Notes: generated from the letters alone by a model not told the origin. Numbered from the stretch's first letter, positions 42,888 to 52,733 are shown. The stretch is DNA of 64,000 nt from JBGTFE01 sp041747435 (GCA_041747435.1 JBGTFE010000059.1:62001-126000); one strand, 5' to 3'. Numbers and translations are program-made.

Positions 42888-44407
42888 TGCAGCTTCCTCG
42901 AAACTTTCTTAATCAACAACTGCGTCGCGATAATTCCCATCATCGTGATGAGCCCGGATTTGACCAAATTCGGTAGGATCGAACCATAAAAACTTTCATA
43001 CGAAATACTCGGTATGATCATAAAAAATAAAACCGAACGCCAATAAGAAAACGATTGATTTTCAATCAATGCTGAATAAAATATTCGAATGATAAAACCG
43101 AGCAAAATCATCCCAAGCGGAACACCGATCATCCCAAAATTTCTCAGGAGATCCCCCATCGGCATAATCGTGAATGAATTCTCTCCGTAATCAAAATATA
43201 ATTCACTGTATTTCCGCGGTTCGGAGGCAACGGGCTTATCTTTCCAGATTATTCGAGGAACGAGAAAAGTAACTGTGTCCTTGTAAATATTATTATCAAT
43301 TCCGTAACTTTCTTCGTAAGGTTTGAGTTCCTCGTATCTTGAAACGACAACAGCCAGAGAACTTACTGCTTCCAATCGTTCCGTCAAATTCCTAAGACTT
43401 TGTTCCAAAACTTTTAACGGATCTCTACTTCCGATAGTGTCAAAGGTCAGCGAAATATTTTCAATGTATCTGGACGCGCCGATCTGTTCCTCACTTCCCT
43501 TTACCGTTCTGAACGTAGTCCCGTAAATCATACCAACAACAACCAATGTGACCATTATAGTTGCTAATATCGCGCCCTGCTTGAACTTAATTTCTCGTCC
43601 CGCAAAAACATAGCTGAGTAAAACCAAAACAAAAACGGTCAATAATCCGCCGCGATTCCCTGCAAAAACAGCCTTAATCAAAGAGGTAGCAATCAAAATA
43701 AAAACTACCGAAACCGATTTGAAATCCCAGCGGTTTCTTCTGAAAACGGCGGTCCAAAGCATAAAGCTTCCCTGCAGCCAAAACAGGGTGGTAAAAAAGA
43801 TCAATCCGTCGAAACGGTTAATTTCGTCCGCTTTCTGAAAACCTATAATCCCGAGTAAAAAAGCCACCACGTTATTGAAAAAACCCAATAGCAAAAGAAA
43901 CGAACCCGGAAAAATTATGTAATCGTCGTCCCATTTCCATTCAGGCAAATACCGGGAAATTTTTTGTCCGAAGGTTCCCGCCATTGGAATAAAAAACCCG
44001 GCTGCCAACCCGACAAAGCCCAGCATGACAATCACTAAAGCCAAAGGCAAAGTATATTCCTGATCCTGAACAAAGCTCATAAAATAGGGCTCGTGCATAC
44101 CTAGGATCAAAATGGTGCCGCCCAAAAAACACGTTGGCAAAAAATAAAATGCTACCGGAAATACAAGCGGGTGATAAATTTGAAACTTACCTTTATACCA
44201 AAGAAAACCGGCTGGAACAGTGAAAACAATTCCCGCTAAAATCACCCATGGCACCAAGTACGGTCTTGCTAAGAAATCAAAATTGTCGGTCGATAAGACG
44301 AGGAATATAAAGCCGCTTAGAAATATTACGCCAAATAGCGTCAAAATCGGCAATAATTTGATACCGTTGCGGCTTTTGTAGTCGTTTTTCGAAAAAGACC
44401 GTTCCAT
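42884..44407 (-). CDS. Putative oligosaccharide repeat-unit polymerase (Wzy-like)
   Basis: 507 residues from the ATG at 44407, just after the preceding methyltransferase stop; an upstream in-frame start would overlap that gene. It has about 12 to 14 hydrophobic helices and one large periplasmic-type loop (about 300-400) with YEELKPYEESYGIDNNIYKD and FLVPRIIWKDKPVASEPRKY. FAGNRGGLLTVFVLVLL, with an Arg next to a helix, is typical of O-antigen polymerase or ligase-like proteins. Sequence conservation in Wzy proteins is low, so the call rests on topology and on its place beside flippase and glycosyltransferase genes. Confidence 0.7.
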   Translation of the reverse strand: MERSFSKNDYKSRNGIKLLPILTLFGVIFLSGFIFLVLSTDNFDFLARPYLVPWVILAGIVFTVPAGFLWYKGKFQIYHPLVFPVAFYFLPTCFLGGTILILGMHEPYFMSFVQDQEYTLPLALVIVMLGFVGLAAGFFIPMAGTFGQKISRYLPEWKWDDDYIIFPGSFLLLLGFFNNVVAFLLGIIGFQKADEINRFDGLIFFTTLFWLQGSFMLWTAVFRRNRWDFKSVSVVFILIATSLIKAVFAGNRGGLLTVFVLVLLSYVFAGREIKFKQGAILATIMVTLVVVGMIYGTTFRTVKGSEEQIGASRYIENISLTFDTIGSRDPLKVLEQSLRNLTERLEAVSSLAVVVSRYEELKPYEESYGIDNNIYKDTVTFLVPRIIWKDKPVASEPRKYSELYFDYGENSFTIMPMGDLLRNFGMIGVPLGMILLGFIIRIFYSALIENQSFSYWRSVLFFMIIPSISYESFYGSILPNLVKSGLITMMGIIATQLLIKKVSRKLQ

Positions 44408-44408
44408 T

Positions 44409-45092
44409 CTAAGAATCCCTCTCCAATCCGCAGACGGCAATTAAACCATCTGCAAGCTGCGGTGTAAATTTTACCGACGCATAATTTATAAGGTCAAAAT
44501 ACCATTTACTGTGCTTTTTATGATCCTCACCTAAATCATAAAATAAAAAATCTTTCACTTCCAATTTAGACCTTTTCAAAAGTAATGTAAGCGTCGAAAA
44601 GGAATAGTAGGCAACGTGATCCGGGTGGACAGGTTCGTTATGTCCGCCATAACCTCGCAGAAAATAGTGAACGAATCTCATTCCGCAATAGGCATTGATC
44701 GTCGTGATCACGAGATTCGTGTCCGTGTTCATAAATCGTTTGATGCCATTAATAAAAAGCCCCGGATTATTCAAATGCTCGATCATTTCTCCGGCTATTA
44801 TGACATCAAAGGTCTCGTCCACCCCGATCTCATCGAGCTTTTCCAGATCGCACCGGTAAAGATTTTTAACCCCTTTCGATTCAAGGATGTCAATGCCCCT
44901 CTGATCGTAATCAAACCCGTAAAGTTCGCTTGCAATTTCGGCAAGTTGAAAATGCAGAAGCATATCGCGTTCCATCGCTTCGTTAGTGAACGGATAATTC
45001 GTGCACCCGAGATGTAAAACCTTTTTATCTCGCGCGATATTTTTCAAAAACTCCACCCGCTGAACAAGTTTTAATTTTTTAGTGTTCTCCAT
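44409..45092 (-). CDS. Class I SAM-dependent methyltransferase
   Basis: 227 residues. Motif I is KVLHLGCTNYPFTNEAMERD (about 24-43). It also has YGFDYDQRGIDILESKGVKN and the loop DVIIAGEMIEHLNNPGLFIN. The centre resembles Ubi/COQ5-like and glycan methyltransferases. It is probably an O- or N-methyltransferase for a sugar of the polymer. The coding DNA is A/T-rich. It ends one base before the polymerase ATG. Confidence 0.88.
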   Translation of the reverse strand: MENTKKLKLVQRVEFLKNIARDKKVLHLGCTNYPFTNEAMERDMLLHFQLAEIASELYGFDYDQRGIDILESKGVKNLYRCDLEKLDEIGVDETFDVIIAGEMIEHLNNPGLFINGIKRFMNTDTNLVITTINAYCGMRFVHYFLRGYGGHNEPVHPDHVAYYSFSTLTLLLKRSKLEVKDFLFYDLGEDHKKHSKWYFDLINYASVKFTPQLADGLIAVCGLERDS

Positions 45093-45153
45093 TCAAATCG
45101 AAAAAGCTGCTCGAAGCCGGAACGATAGTTGGTAAAAAGCCTCGCATATATTG

Positions 45154-46188
45154 CTACGGGGATTTATAACATTTAAAGGTTCGATCATCCGCCTCGACAC
45201 CGACAAGATAAAAATAAAGCCTGTCGTCGAAATCGTTTTTATACGGAAAATGTATCGTGCCGAATTGGAAAAGCGTCGTGTGCCAGAAATCTTTTTGATA
45301 AGCGGACAGCTTTTCGCATCTGCCGTTCGCGTCCAGATGCCAGAGCGCTGCGACATTTTCGGTCTGACTCGGCGCGTTTTCGGCGGTCGTCGTAAAAAAC
45401 AGATCCGAGCCGATCTTTTTTGAATAAAAAACCGTCCCGTTGACCTCGCCGAGCGAAGTCCGTTCTCCGCTTTCACGTTCGACGCGGTAGATATGATTGG
45501 CGCGAAATTCCGCGTCCATTCCGTAATAAAAATATTTTTCGTCAAATAAAATACTAACTGCCCGCCACGTTTCATCGCCCTGACCGACGATCTCCGTCGT
45601 TTGAAAACCGTCAAACGAACGAATGACCTGACATTCCCTTTCATCATCGCCCGTCAGACAAACCATTGATTTTGTAAATTTATCAAAATAAATTCCGTGA
45701 ATATGGCGGATAGAATTTTCAGGAAATGTGTAAACCGTTTCGAGCGAATCGTTTCCGATCTTGTATCTATAAATTCGCATTTCGCCGCGTTCGGTATTGG
45801 CGAGATATTCGCCGAAAAATATATCCCCGTTTTGATCAATCGCACACGCCGCACGCAGAACGCGGCACGGACGATTCAAACCTTCCAAAATTTGAAATTT
45901 TCCGTCGCGGATTATCCCGACCGATTTATCGAATGTAATAAATATTTCGCCGTTTTCGAGCGGAACAACATTCGTAACCTGAAATCTCAAAAGTCTCTGC
46001 GCGAGCCGCACATTTCCCGCCATCGTTTTCCAAAAAGGCGCGTCAATGGCGGCGATCTTTTTAAATGGCGGTTTGAGATTCGCCGAATGATACAAAACAT
46101 TCCGGCGCGAAAGATAAAAATTATCCTTCTCCGCCCATTCGACGGTGTAGCCTTTTAATTCGGGAACTGCTTCGACTTTCCAATTCAT
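45154..46188 (-). CDS. Uncharacterised propeller-like protein of the polysaccharide locus
   Basis: 344 residues, no signal peptide, rich in aromatic and beta-strand segments. Repeated short units such as NGEIFITFDKSVGIIRDGKF, NGDIFFGEYLANTERGEMRI and FYSKKIGSDLFFTTTAENAP suggest a six-bladed propeller of the BNR/sialidase-like type, without clear Asp boxes. No catalytic signature is evident. It sits between the carbamoyltransferase (6 bases away) and the methyltransferase, so it belongs to the locus. It could be a glycan-binding or modifying protein. I do not recognise a named family. Confidence 0.65.
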   Translation of the reverse strand: MNWKVEAVPELKGYTVEWAEKDNFYLSRRNVLYHSANLKPPFKKIAAIDAPFWKTMAGNVRLAQRLLRFQVTNVVPLENGEIFITFDKSVGIIRDGKFQILEGLNRPCRVLRAACAIDQNGDIFFGEYLANTERGEMRIYRYKIGNDSLETVYTFPENSIRHIHGIYFDKFTKSMVCLTGDDERECQVIRSFDGFQTTEIVGQGDETWRAVSILFDEKYFYYGMDAEFRANHIYRVERESGERTSLGEVNGTVFYSKKIGSDLFFTTTAENAPSQTENVAALWHLDANGRCEKLSAYQKDFWHTTLFQFGTIHFPYKNDFDDRLYFYLVGVEADDRTFKCYKSP

Positions 46189-46194
46189 AAAATA

Positions 46195-47928
46195 TCAATC
46201 GTCCTTTGTGCAAAAATACGAACCGATCACCAAACAATCCATTTTTGTTCGCAAAAAACATTCGATCGCTTCCGAAGGTTTGCAGACGATCGGTTCGTTT
46301 TCATTAAAACTCGTGTTCAAGATCACGGGAATTCCGGTTTTCGTTTCAAATGTTTTTATCAGATCGTAATACAGAGGATTTTCTTCACGCGCAACCGTCT
46401 GCAAACGTCCGGTGTCGTCAACATGATTGACCGCCGAAAGCCTTTCGCGCCATTCGGGACGGATTTTATAAACGTGAAGCATAAACGGCGACGGGTGATC
46501 CTGTTCGAAAATTTCGCTCTGCCGATCCTGCAAAACCGACGGCGCAAACGGGCGAAATGATTCACGGTGTTTGATCCGCGCATTCAAAATGTCCTTCATA
46601 TTCGGAAAACCGGGATGCGCCAGAATCGAACGATTGCCAAGCGCGCGCGGTCCCCATTCCATCTTTCCCTGAAACCATCCGACGACGTTTCCGTTTTTTA
46701 TTTCTTCGGCGGTTTTTTCCAAAAGCGTCTCGCGGTCGAGTTTTTTAAATGACAGTTTGTAGCGTTCGAGTTCGCTCTCGATAAATGAATCGGAATATTC
46801 GTCGCCGAGATACGAGTTTTTCATAACCCAGCGTTTGCCTTCTTTTAAGATCGAGTTGCTGACATAGAGTGCCGCGCCGATCGCCAGACCGTCATCGCCC
46901 GCCGCCGGTTGGATGCAGGTTTCGCGGAACGGCGTTTCGAGCAGTAATTTCCCGTTTGCCACGCTGTTCAGAGCGCAACCGCCCGCCATCGAAATTTTTT
47001 CCGTCGGAACTTTTTTATACAGCGCATCGAGCAGATGCATATAATATTTTTCAAAAACTCTCTGTAAACCGAACGCAACGTCCATATCGCGCTGTGTGAT
47101 CTCCGCGTGTTTCTCGCGCGGTTCGCCTAACTCTTTAATAAAAATATCCGAAAAAAGCCGATGGACGATCATCTCGCCTTTCTCGTTGATCTCCATTCCC
47201 TGATTCGCACCGAACGGCAGAAAATATTCCGCGTTGAGTTCAAAACCGTCGCTGGTCGGCTTGAGCATTTTCTCAAAAAAATCGTGATATTTATCCGTGC
47301 CGAGCGGCGCAAGTCCCATCACTTTGCCTTCATCGCCGTATTTCGGATAACCGATAAATTGGCAAACCGCCGTGTAAAGCGTCCCCAAAGAATGCGGAAC
47401 AAAAACTTTTTTGAGCAGACGAATCTCATTGCCGACGCATTCGCTGAGCATACACGAAACAAAATCGCCCGAACCGTCAATCGTGATTCCGGCGGAATGT
47501 TCCCATTCCGACGCAAAATACGCGCTTGCCGTATGCGCCAGATGATGCTCGATATTATGGGATTTGAAATTAAGTTTTGCCGGATCAACTTCGCATTCTT
47601 TGGAGATCAAACTTTTCAGATCGTCGAAGGTTTTGCTCTTGCTTCTGATCTTTGCAAGATTGAGAAGTTTGGTTGGATTTCTTAAAGCAAATTCGAGTTT
47701 TTTGTGAAGATTCGCCGACGAATCGCGCCCGACGGCGACCGCGTCTATGTCCGAAAACGAAAGTCCGGCAATTTCCAGACAGCGCAAAATCGAAAGTTTC
47801 GGAAAACCCGCATAATATTTAACGCGGTTCAGACGCTCTTCGGCAAGCGCGACGACCGGCTCGCAGTCTATGATGATCGCGGCAGACGAACCCGCGTGAA
47901 ATGTGTTGATCCCTAAAATTACACTCAT
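46195..47928 (-). CDS. Carbamoyltransferase (NodU/CmcH/TobZ family)
   Basis: 577 residues. It transfers the carbamoyl group of carbamoyl phosphate to a hydroxyl group, here most likely on a sugar. The N-terminal Kae1-like domain starts ILGINTFHAGSSAAIIIDCE and has the metal-binding HNIEHHLAHTASAYFAS (HHxxH pattern). Later come DGSGDFVSCML, YPKYGDEGKVMGLAPLG, AGGCALNSVANGKLL and PAAGDDGLAIGAAL. The C-terminal YrdC-like part has FQGKMEWGPRALGNRSILAH and ILNTSFNENEPIV. Both active-site domains look complete, so the polymer probably carries O-carbamoyl groups. Confidence 0.94.
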   Translation of the reverse strand: MSVILGINTFHAGSSAAIIIDCEPVVALAEERLNRVKYYAGFPKLSILRCLEIAGLSFSDIDAVAVGRDSSANLHKKLEFALRNPTKLLNLAKIRSKSKTFDDLKSLISKECEVDPAKLNFKSHNIEHHLAHTASAYFASEWEHSAGITIDGSGDFVSCMLSECVGNEIRLLKKVFVPHSLGTLYTAVCQFIGYPKYGDEGKVMGLAPLGTDKYHDFFEKMLKPTSDGFELNAEYFLPFGANQGMEINEKGEMIVHRLFSDIFIKELGEPREKHAEITQRDMDVAFGLQRVFEKYYMHLLDALYKKVPTEKISMAGGCALNSVANGKLLLETPFRETCIQPAAGDDGLAIGAALYVSNSILKEGKRWVMKNSYLGDEYSDSFIESELERYKLSFKKLDRETLLEKTAEEIKNGNVVGWFQGKMEWGPRALGNRSILAHPGFPNMKDILNARIKHRESFRPFAPSVLQDRQSEIFEQDHPSPFMLHVYKIRPEWRERLSAVNHVDDTGRLQTVAREENPLYYDLIKTFETKTGIPVILNTSFNENEPIVCKPSEAIECFLRTKMDCLVIGSYFCTKDD

Positions 47929-47942
47929 TTAATCTGTCGAAT

Positions 47943-48932
47943 TTAAGATTTTTTTTGATTTACTGATTCGAGATAGACGCTGTCGGCAACCCTTACGAGA
48001 GGCTTAAAATACCGGCTGATCTTTTTAACAAATTCCGATGAATGAATGATTATTTTATATTTGAAAGGCAAAAGTCCGACATCGTTTTTCTGAATTCCGA
48101 GTCCAAAATAGCAATCCGAAGAGATACTGGTCTCGCCAAATTTTTCTTCAAATGTTTGCATCAATTCCGCGGGCGTCCAATACCTGACGTCAAAAGCCTC
48201 GCCTTCGGCGAAACCGCGCCGCCAGTATTGTTGAAAAGAACGAATCCCGTATTTATTCGGCATCTGAAAAAGCGTTCTGCCGTTTTTTTCCAAAACCCGA
48301 CCGGCTTCATCCAGCGAAATTTTTACGTTTTCCTTGCTGAAATGCTGAAAAACCCCGTAAGAAAATACCGTCTCGAACGAATTATCCGCAAACGGCAAAA
48401 ACCGCGCATCACCGACAACAAAATTTGTTTCGACCCCGAGTTGACGGGAAACGCGTCGGGCGGCTAAAACGGCATTGAGACTCGGATCGATCCCGACGGG
48501 CTGATAGCCTTTCTGCGCGGCGGCAATCGTCCATCTTCCCCAATTACAGCCGATGTCCAACAATCTTTCGCCGTTTCCCTGCGGCAGACGACATTCAGGA
48601 ATCGGGTATCTTGTCAGTTTATTCTGAACCGAAAAATAAAGGATTCCCGAGGTGTATGGAACTTCCGCTTGCACGAATTTATCAATTTGGTCGAGATCTC
48701 CCGTGCCATTCCGATCTTCGGTCGCGATTTCTTTTTTGTGAATCTTAGAAACCTTTTCCAATGTTTGTTCGATATATCCGTGCGTACTCTCGGCATCATC
48801 GACCAGCATTATCGGAATATCATCGACAACCGGATAAGAATGACCTGCATTGCAAACCAGACTGCCTTTTTTTAATTCCAATTTGTCCCTATCGCGTGGG
48901 CAGGCGAGGTGGCTTTTCAACCATTCATTCAT
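47943..48932 (-). CDS. SAM-dependent methyltransferase with N-terminal Trm112-like domain
   Basis: 329 residues. Residues 1-45 form a Trm112/YcaR-like zinc-ribbon domain (LACPRDRDKLELKKGSLVCN, then GHSYPVVDDIPIML), though the usual CxxC pairs are reduced to single cysteines. The Rossmann methyltransferase covers about 115-260: ERLLDIGCNWGRWTIAAAQK, VGIDPSLNAVLAARR, FETVFSYGVFQHFSKENV. The C-terminus has a basic, possibly membrane-associated tail. Its substrate is unknown; a sugar or lipid-linked intermediate is likely. Confidence 0.88.
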   Translation of the reverse strand: MNEWLKSHLACPRDRDKLELKKGSLVCNAGHSYPVVDDIPIMLVDDAESTHGYIEQTLEKVSKIHKKEIATEDRNGTGDLDQIDKFVQAEVPYTSGILYFSVQNKLTRYPIPECRLPQGNGERLLDIGCNWGRWTIAAAQKGYQPVGIDPSLNAVLAARRVSRQLGVETNFVVGDARFLPFADNSFETVFSYGVFQHFSKENVKISLDEAGRVLEKNGRTLFQMPNKYGIRSFQQYWRRGFAEGEAFDVRYWTPAELMQTFEEKFGETSISSDCYFGLGIQKNDVGLLPFKYKIIIHSSEFVKKISRYFKPLVRVADSVYLESVNQKKS

Positions 48933-49053
48933 AAAAAGCTCGTTACAAGACGTGAAAATGTAAGTTTATTATCGCGGTGTAATATTTGCAATATCGAACG
49001 TCTTGAAAAAAATGCTCAATGATCTATTATTTTTTTTGAAAGGACAATCGTCG

Positions 49054-50559
49054 TTACCGACCGAGAATTCCTCTAATCAAAACCTTCTCATCGGCGGTGA
49101 CAAATTTAAACATCCACAAGATGAGACCATAACCGATTCCACCGCAAGCCACCGAAAGAAAGAACGCAAACCACGAGACAGAAAGATTTCGTATCACAAG
49201 CATTTCGAGCAAAGCGGCGAAAATTGCGGCGATCGACAGGGTGCTTGTCAAACTCAGCCAAAGACCGACCTGAACTTTCTTAAAAATCCACTTCTCGACA
49301 TAAAAGATCGAGAAAAATATAGTCCCAAATCCCGCCAAACGCGCGATCGCAATTCCAACACTGCCGAAATCTTTTGTCAGGATCAGCATCAGCGGAATAC
49401 TTACGATGACACAAATCGAAAACACCGCGAAATTAAAATTCGGATAGCCCAAGCCTTCCGTCATTTGCCACGAAACCGCGGCGATTGCCGTTAAACCGAA
49501 GGTGATCGTGTGAAAGATGAGTAAGCTGCTGGATTTTTCGGCAAATCCCGCGCCCATCCAGAGTGTTAAAAAGAATTCGCTTTGGACGATCAAAGTAGTC
49601 CCGAAAAATACAACTAAAAGGCTGGAGATCTTCGTCGCTTTGGCATAGAGTCTAAAAAGTTTTTCCTTTTCGTTTTTCAGTTCGCTTGCGAGCGGGAATA
49701 TCACAAGCATAAGGCTTGAAATAAAACTGTGCATAAAAATTCCGAGCGACATCGGTACGACATAATACGTAAGAGTTTCGGTGCCAAGCCCCCGCGTTAT
49801 CCACACTCGTTCAAAGATCAGCAGCGCGTTCGCAAGGATCTGATAGCCGACGATGCCGAAACTATATCGCAACACAAGAAGTAAAGTTTCCCTTTTAAAT
49901 CTGAAACTGATACCGAATTCCGGCAAAAGTTTTTTCGCGCTTACGGCACAAACGACGGAAGAAACAGCGGTCACCAGCAAATTCCACGAAAGCAGCGCGA
50001 GCAATCCAAAACCTGTATAGGCGAGAATAAGATTACCTAGAATCATCGCGAAGCTATTGATATTAAAGATCTTAGAGTAAACATCAAATCTCTGAACGCC
50101 CTGCAAAACCGCATTAAAAACTTGGTTGAGCATCAAAAAGAAAATTATGCCGGAAGCAATATACATTGCCGCAATTGTCTTCCCCTGCGCGCCGGAATCG
50201 ATGTTAAATACATCCCGAACCAGGAATTCCGCAGATAAAACTAGAACCAAAATTCCGAGCAGCCCGACGGCAAAATGGACAAAAACTGTTGCGGAAATAA
50301 CGTCGCGGATCTTTTCGTTTTCGTCATTTACTCGGTATTCGGCGACATATTTTGTTATGGCACGACCGATGTTGAAAGTAAATGAGTATCCGATAAAACC
50401 CAAGACCAGCGCATAGATCCCGTAATCCGCGTCGCCGAGGTTTCGCACAATTACCGGTGTTGTGACAAAACTCAGCCCGAACGGCAAGATCCATGTCAGG
50501 AATCCGTAAAATACGTTCCTGACAATAGTTTTGCTTGTCTGCGGCGATCGATTTTCCAT
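49054..50559 (-). CDS. Oligosaccharide flippase (Wzx-like, MOP superfamily)
   Basis: 501 residues with about 12 to 14 transmembrane helices. The start FYGFLTWILPFGLSFVTTPV followed by NLGDADYGIYALVLGFIGYS is the typical Wzx/PST entry, and MLNQVFNAVLQGVQRFDVYS and NFNFAVFSICVIVSIPLMLI match later helices. It moves lipid-linked repeat units across the inner membrane. Its ATG overlaps the previous stop (TAATG). The 121-base gap downstream (48933-49053) holds an imperfectly understood 8-base inverted repeat but no gene. Confidence 0.92.
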   Translation of the reverse strand: MENRSPQTSKTIVRNVFYGFLTWILPFGLSFVTTPVIVRNLGDADYGIYALVLGFIGYSFTFNIGRAITKYVAEYRVNDENEKIRDVISATVFVHFAVGLLGILVLVLSAEFLVRDVFNIDSGAQGKTIAAMYIASGIIFFLMLNQVFNAVLQGVQRFDVYSKIFNINSFAMILGNLILAYTGFGLLALLSWNLLVTAVSSVVCAVSAKKLLPEFGISFRFKRETLLLVLRYSFGIVGYQILANALLIFERVWITRGLGTETLTYYVVPMSLGIFMHSFISSLMLVIFPLASELKNEKEKLFRLYAKATKISSLLVVFFGTTLIVQSEFFLTLWMGAGFAEKSSSLLIFHTITFGLTAIAAVSWQMTEGLGYPNFNFAVFSICVIVSIPLMLILTKDFGSVGIAIARLAGFGTIFFSIFYVEKWIFKKVQVGLWLSLTSTLSIAAIFAALLEMLVIRNLSVSWFAFFLSVACGGIGYGLILWMFKFVTADEKVLIRGILGR

Positions 50560-51794
50560 TATTTTCGGGCGAAAAACTCCTTATACGCCGCGATGGCGAC
50601 CTTCGCGACTTCCCTTTCATCAAAATGTTTTAAGACGAATTCGCGCCCGTTTTGCGCGATTGTTTGGCGCAAATTTTCATCGCGTTTTAATGTCACGATC
50701 GCATTCGCCAAACCGGCGCTGTCTCCCGCTTCGATCAAAATGCCGGTTTCAAGATGTTTCACCGCTTCGGGTATTGCGTTCACATTCGTCGAAATACTCG
50801 GAATTCCCAAAGCCATCGCTTCAAGCAGCGAGATCGGTAAACCTTCTACAAAACTCGGCAAAGCGAAAATATCGGCAAGCTGAAAAAGCTTGAATAATTC
50901 CGTCCGTTCTTTTCCGACCTGATCCGAAGTTATCAAGCAAAAATTTTCCCCAAGCTCAAAACCCGCGGCTTTTTCCAAATCTTCGACGCTCGGTTTGGAA
51001 TTTGAGATCCAGACAAACGCGATATCTGAGTAACTTTCTGCAACTCGTTTCGCAGCTTCTAAAAACGTCCAGCGACCTTTTCTGTCGATAAATTGTCCCA
51101 CACACAAGACCAACATTTTATCTTGCGAAATTTTAAATTTTCGCTTTAATTCGTTTTTATCAAAGTCCAAATCGAGCGCTGCGTCAATTTCAATAGGATT
51201 TACGCTCGTATAGGTCACCCTCATTCTTTTCTGAAACTCAGGCGGAAAAAATTGGCTGAAAAATGTTTTCGAATCGTTGTTTGAGGCGAAGAAGTTGAAA
51301 TTTTCAAATTGGGAAATTAACGCCAACTTAATTTTCCAAAGAATTCGGCGCCATTTTGGGACTCCGGCGATCGAGTTATGAGCGGTGATAAATACGCCGG
51401 CGCTCCGAACGAGTCTTAAAAGCGCAAAAAGCGATTGCCACGGCGCAAGTTCAACGTGAACGATCGAGTTTTTTAGATCGCGGTTTTTTAAATGATCGAC
51501 CATGGCGCGTTCAGACCGGAATTTATTAACGTGTCTTTCCAACTTTCGCTTGAACGAATTCGCTGGTCTTAAGTCGCTACGGCACGCGGCGAATTCGTAC
51601 GGGACATCAAGCGCTTCAATAAATTTCAACAGCTGTTCGTCCGATTCTTTTGGCAGAATGATACGCACGTCAAACTCTTTTTTTACTTCCTTGATCAATG
51701 CAAAAAAGTAAATTTGCGCGCCGCCCCATTCTACATAGTCCCAAGCGTAAATGATTTGCCGTTTCTCGTTTTTTATTTTTTCGTTCGAATTCAA
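50559..51794 (-). CDS. Glycosyltransferase family 4
   Basis: 411 residues, GT-B fold. The N-terminus IIYAWDYVEWGGAQIYFFAL provides the glycine-rich acceptor loop. The donor domain has MLVLCVGQFIDRKGRWTFLE and the signature ADIFALPSFVEGLPISLLEA with the E-x7-E pair, ending in LEAMALGIPSISTNVNAIPE. It belongs to the polymer's repeat-unit assembly. The donor sugar is not predictable. It is translationally coupled to the flippase gene by a one-base overlap. Confidence 0.92.
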   Translation of the reverse strand: MNSNEKIKNEKRQIIYAWDYVEWGGAQIYFFALIKEVKKEFDVRIILPKESDEQLLKFIEALDVPYEFAACRSDLRPANSFKRKLERHVNKFRSERAMVDHLKNRDLKNSIVHVELAPWQSLFALLRLVRSAGVFITAHNSIAGVPKWRRILWKIKLALISQFENFNFFASNNDSKTFFSQFFPPEFQKRMRVTYTSVNPIEIDAALDLDFDKNELKRKFKISQDKMLVLCVGQFIDRKGRWTFLEAAKRVAESYSDIAFVWISNSKPSVEDLEKAAGFELGENFCLITSDQVGKERTELFKLFQLADIFALPSFVEGLPISLLEAMALGIPSISTNVNAIPEAVKHLETGILIEAGDSAGLANAIVTLKRDENLRQTIAQNGREFVLKHFDEREVAKVAIAAYKEFFARK

Positions 51795-51848
51795 GTATTT
51801 TCCCGCCGCTTTCTAACAAAATATACGCGATAGCTTTCGATTAATCCA

Positions 51849-52733
51849 TCAGGTCATTTTCTGCTTGAACGCTATAGGAATTTTACCTGCGAGAGCGAGT
51901 AAATAAACCAAAAAAGCTATGAATCCTTTTGCCTTGCTCGGCGCGGATTCCCAACGAGCGATAAATTGTCTTTGAAGATTTAAAGGATGGCGCCGATCCT
52001 TAAATAAAATTCGCAGGATCTCCTTTAACGAAAGTTGATGAAGCGGTTTCGGATTCGTGTTCGGCTCGCACCAAACCAACGCTTTCGGTTCGACCGACAG
52101 GCGCCAGCCCGCCTTTTTCATTCTAGCAACATATTGCGCGTCGCCCCATCCGTGAGGAAACCGCTTTTCGTCCATCAAACCGCACTCGCGAATTGCTTCG
52201 ACGGGAAAAAGAATGCAGTTCCCCGCCAAACCTTCGACTTCAAAGATCGTTTTTGGAAAATCGAATGCCGAACAGTTTTCAGGCTGGCGCCAGCCGCCGG
52301 AAAATGTTTTCCACTCAAATCCCACTTGAAAAACTTTATGCGGTTCGTTCCAAAGCAAAAGCAGCGCTCCGACGATCGAGCGCGGATTTTCCGCCGCGGA
52401 ATTTACAAGCCTTTGAAGAAACTTTTCGTGAAAGACAGAGTCGTCGTTCGCCGTCACTATAAAATCGGGATTTCGTGTAAGCGCCGATGAAATACCGCGG
52501 TTCGTTCCAGCCGCGTAATGCAGAGTTCCGTCGCCTTTTATGACTTCAACCTCAGGAAATTCGCGGTTGATCGCTTCGCTCGTGCCGTCCGTCGAGCCGT
52601 CGTCAACAACTATTATGTGCGTCGTCAGATTTGTTCGGTCGATGCGTGAAAGGCTTCGCAATCCTTGAAGTGTTATTTCGCGGCGATTATAAACGGGGAT
52701 GATGATTTCAACCGTTTTGAAATTATCGCTCAT
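51849..52733 (-). CDS. Glycosyltransferase family 2
   Basis: 294 residues, GT-A fold. It begins VEIIIPVYNRREITLQGLRS, then IIVVDDGSTDGTSEAI and the metal-binding acidic motif TANDDSVFHEKF (DDS in place of the more common DxD). The C-terminal half has EGLAGNCILFPVEAIRECGL and HGWGDAQYVARMKKAGWRLS, with the base in WGDAQY, typical of rhamnosyl- and related transferases. A short hydrophobic tail (FIAFLVYLLALAGKIPIAF) suggests membrane association. It starts 5 bases after the epimerase gene. Confidence 0.92.
   Translation of the reverse strand: MSDNFKTVEIIIPVYNRREITLQGLRSLSRIDRTNLTTHIIVVDDGSTDGTSEAINREFPEVEVIKGDGTLHYAAGTNRGISSALTRNPDFIVTANDDSVFHEKFLQRLVNSAAENPRSIVGALLLLWNEPHKVFQVGFEWKTFSGGWRQPENCSAFDFPKTIFEVEGLAGNCILFPVEAIRECGLMDEKRFPHGWGDAQYVARMKKAGWRLSVEPKALVWCEPNTNPKPLHQLSLKEILRILFKDRRHPLNLQRQFIARWESAPSKAKGFIAFLVYLLALAGKIPIAFKQKMT

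Noticed and set aside
48946..49005. 8-base inverted repeat CAAGACGT...ACGTCTTG downstream of the flippase gene
   Set aside because: The loop is 44 bases and there is no T-tract at the stem, so it is a poor terminator; chance cannot be excluded. A weak internal promoter (TTGCAA, 17 bases, TAAACT) lies between the arms but is not convincing.
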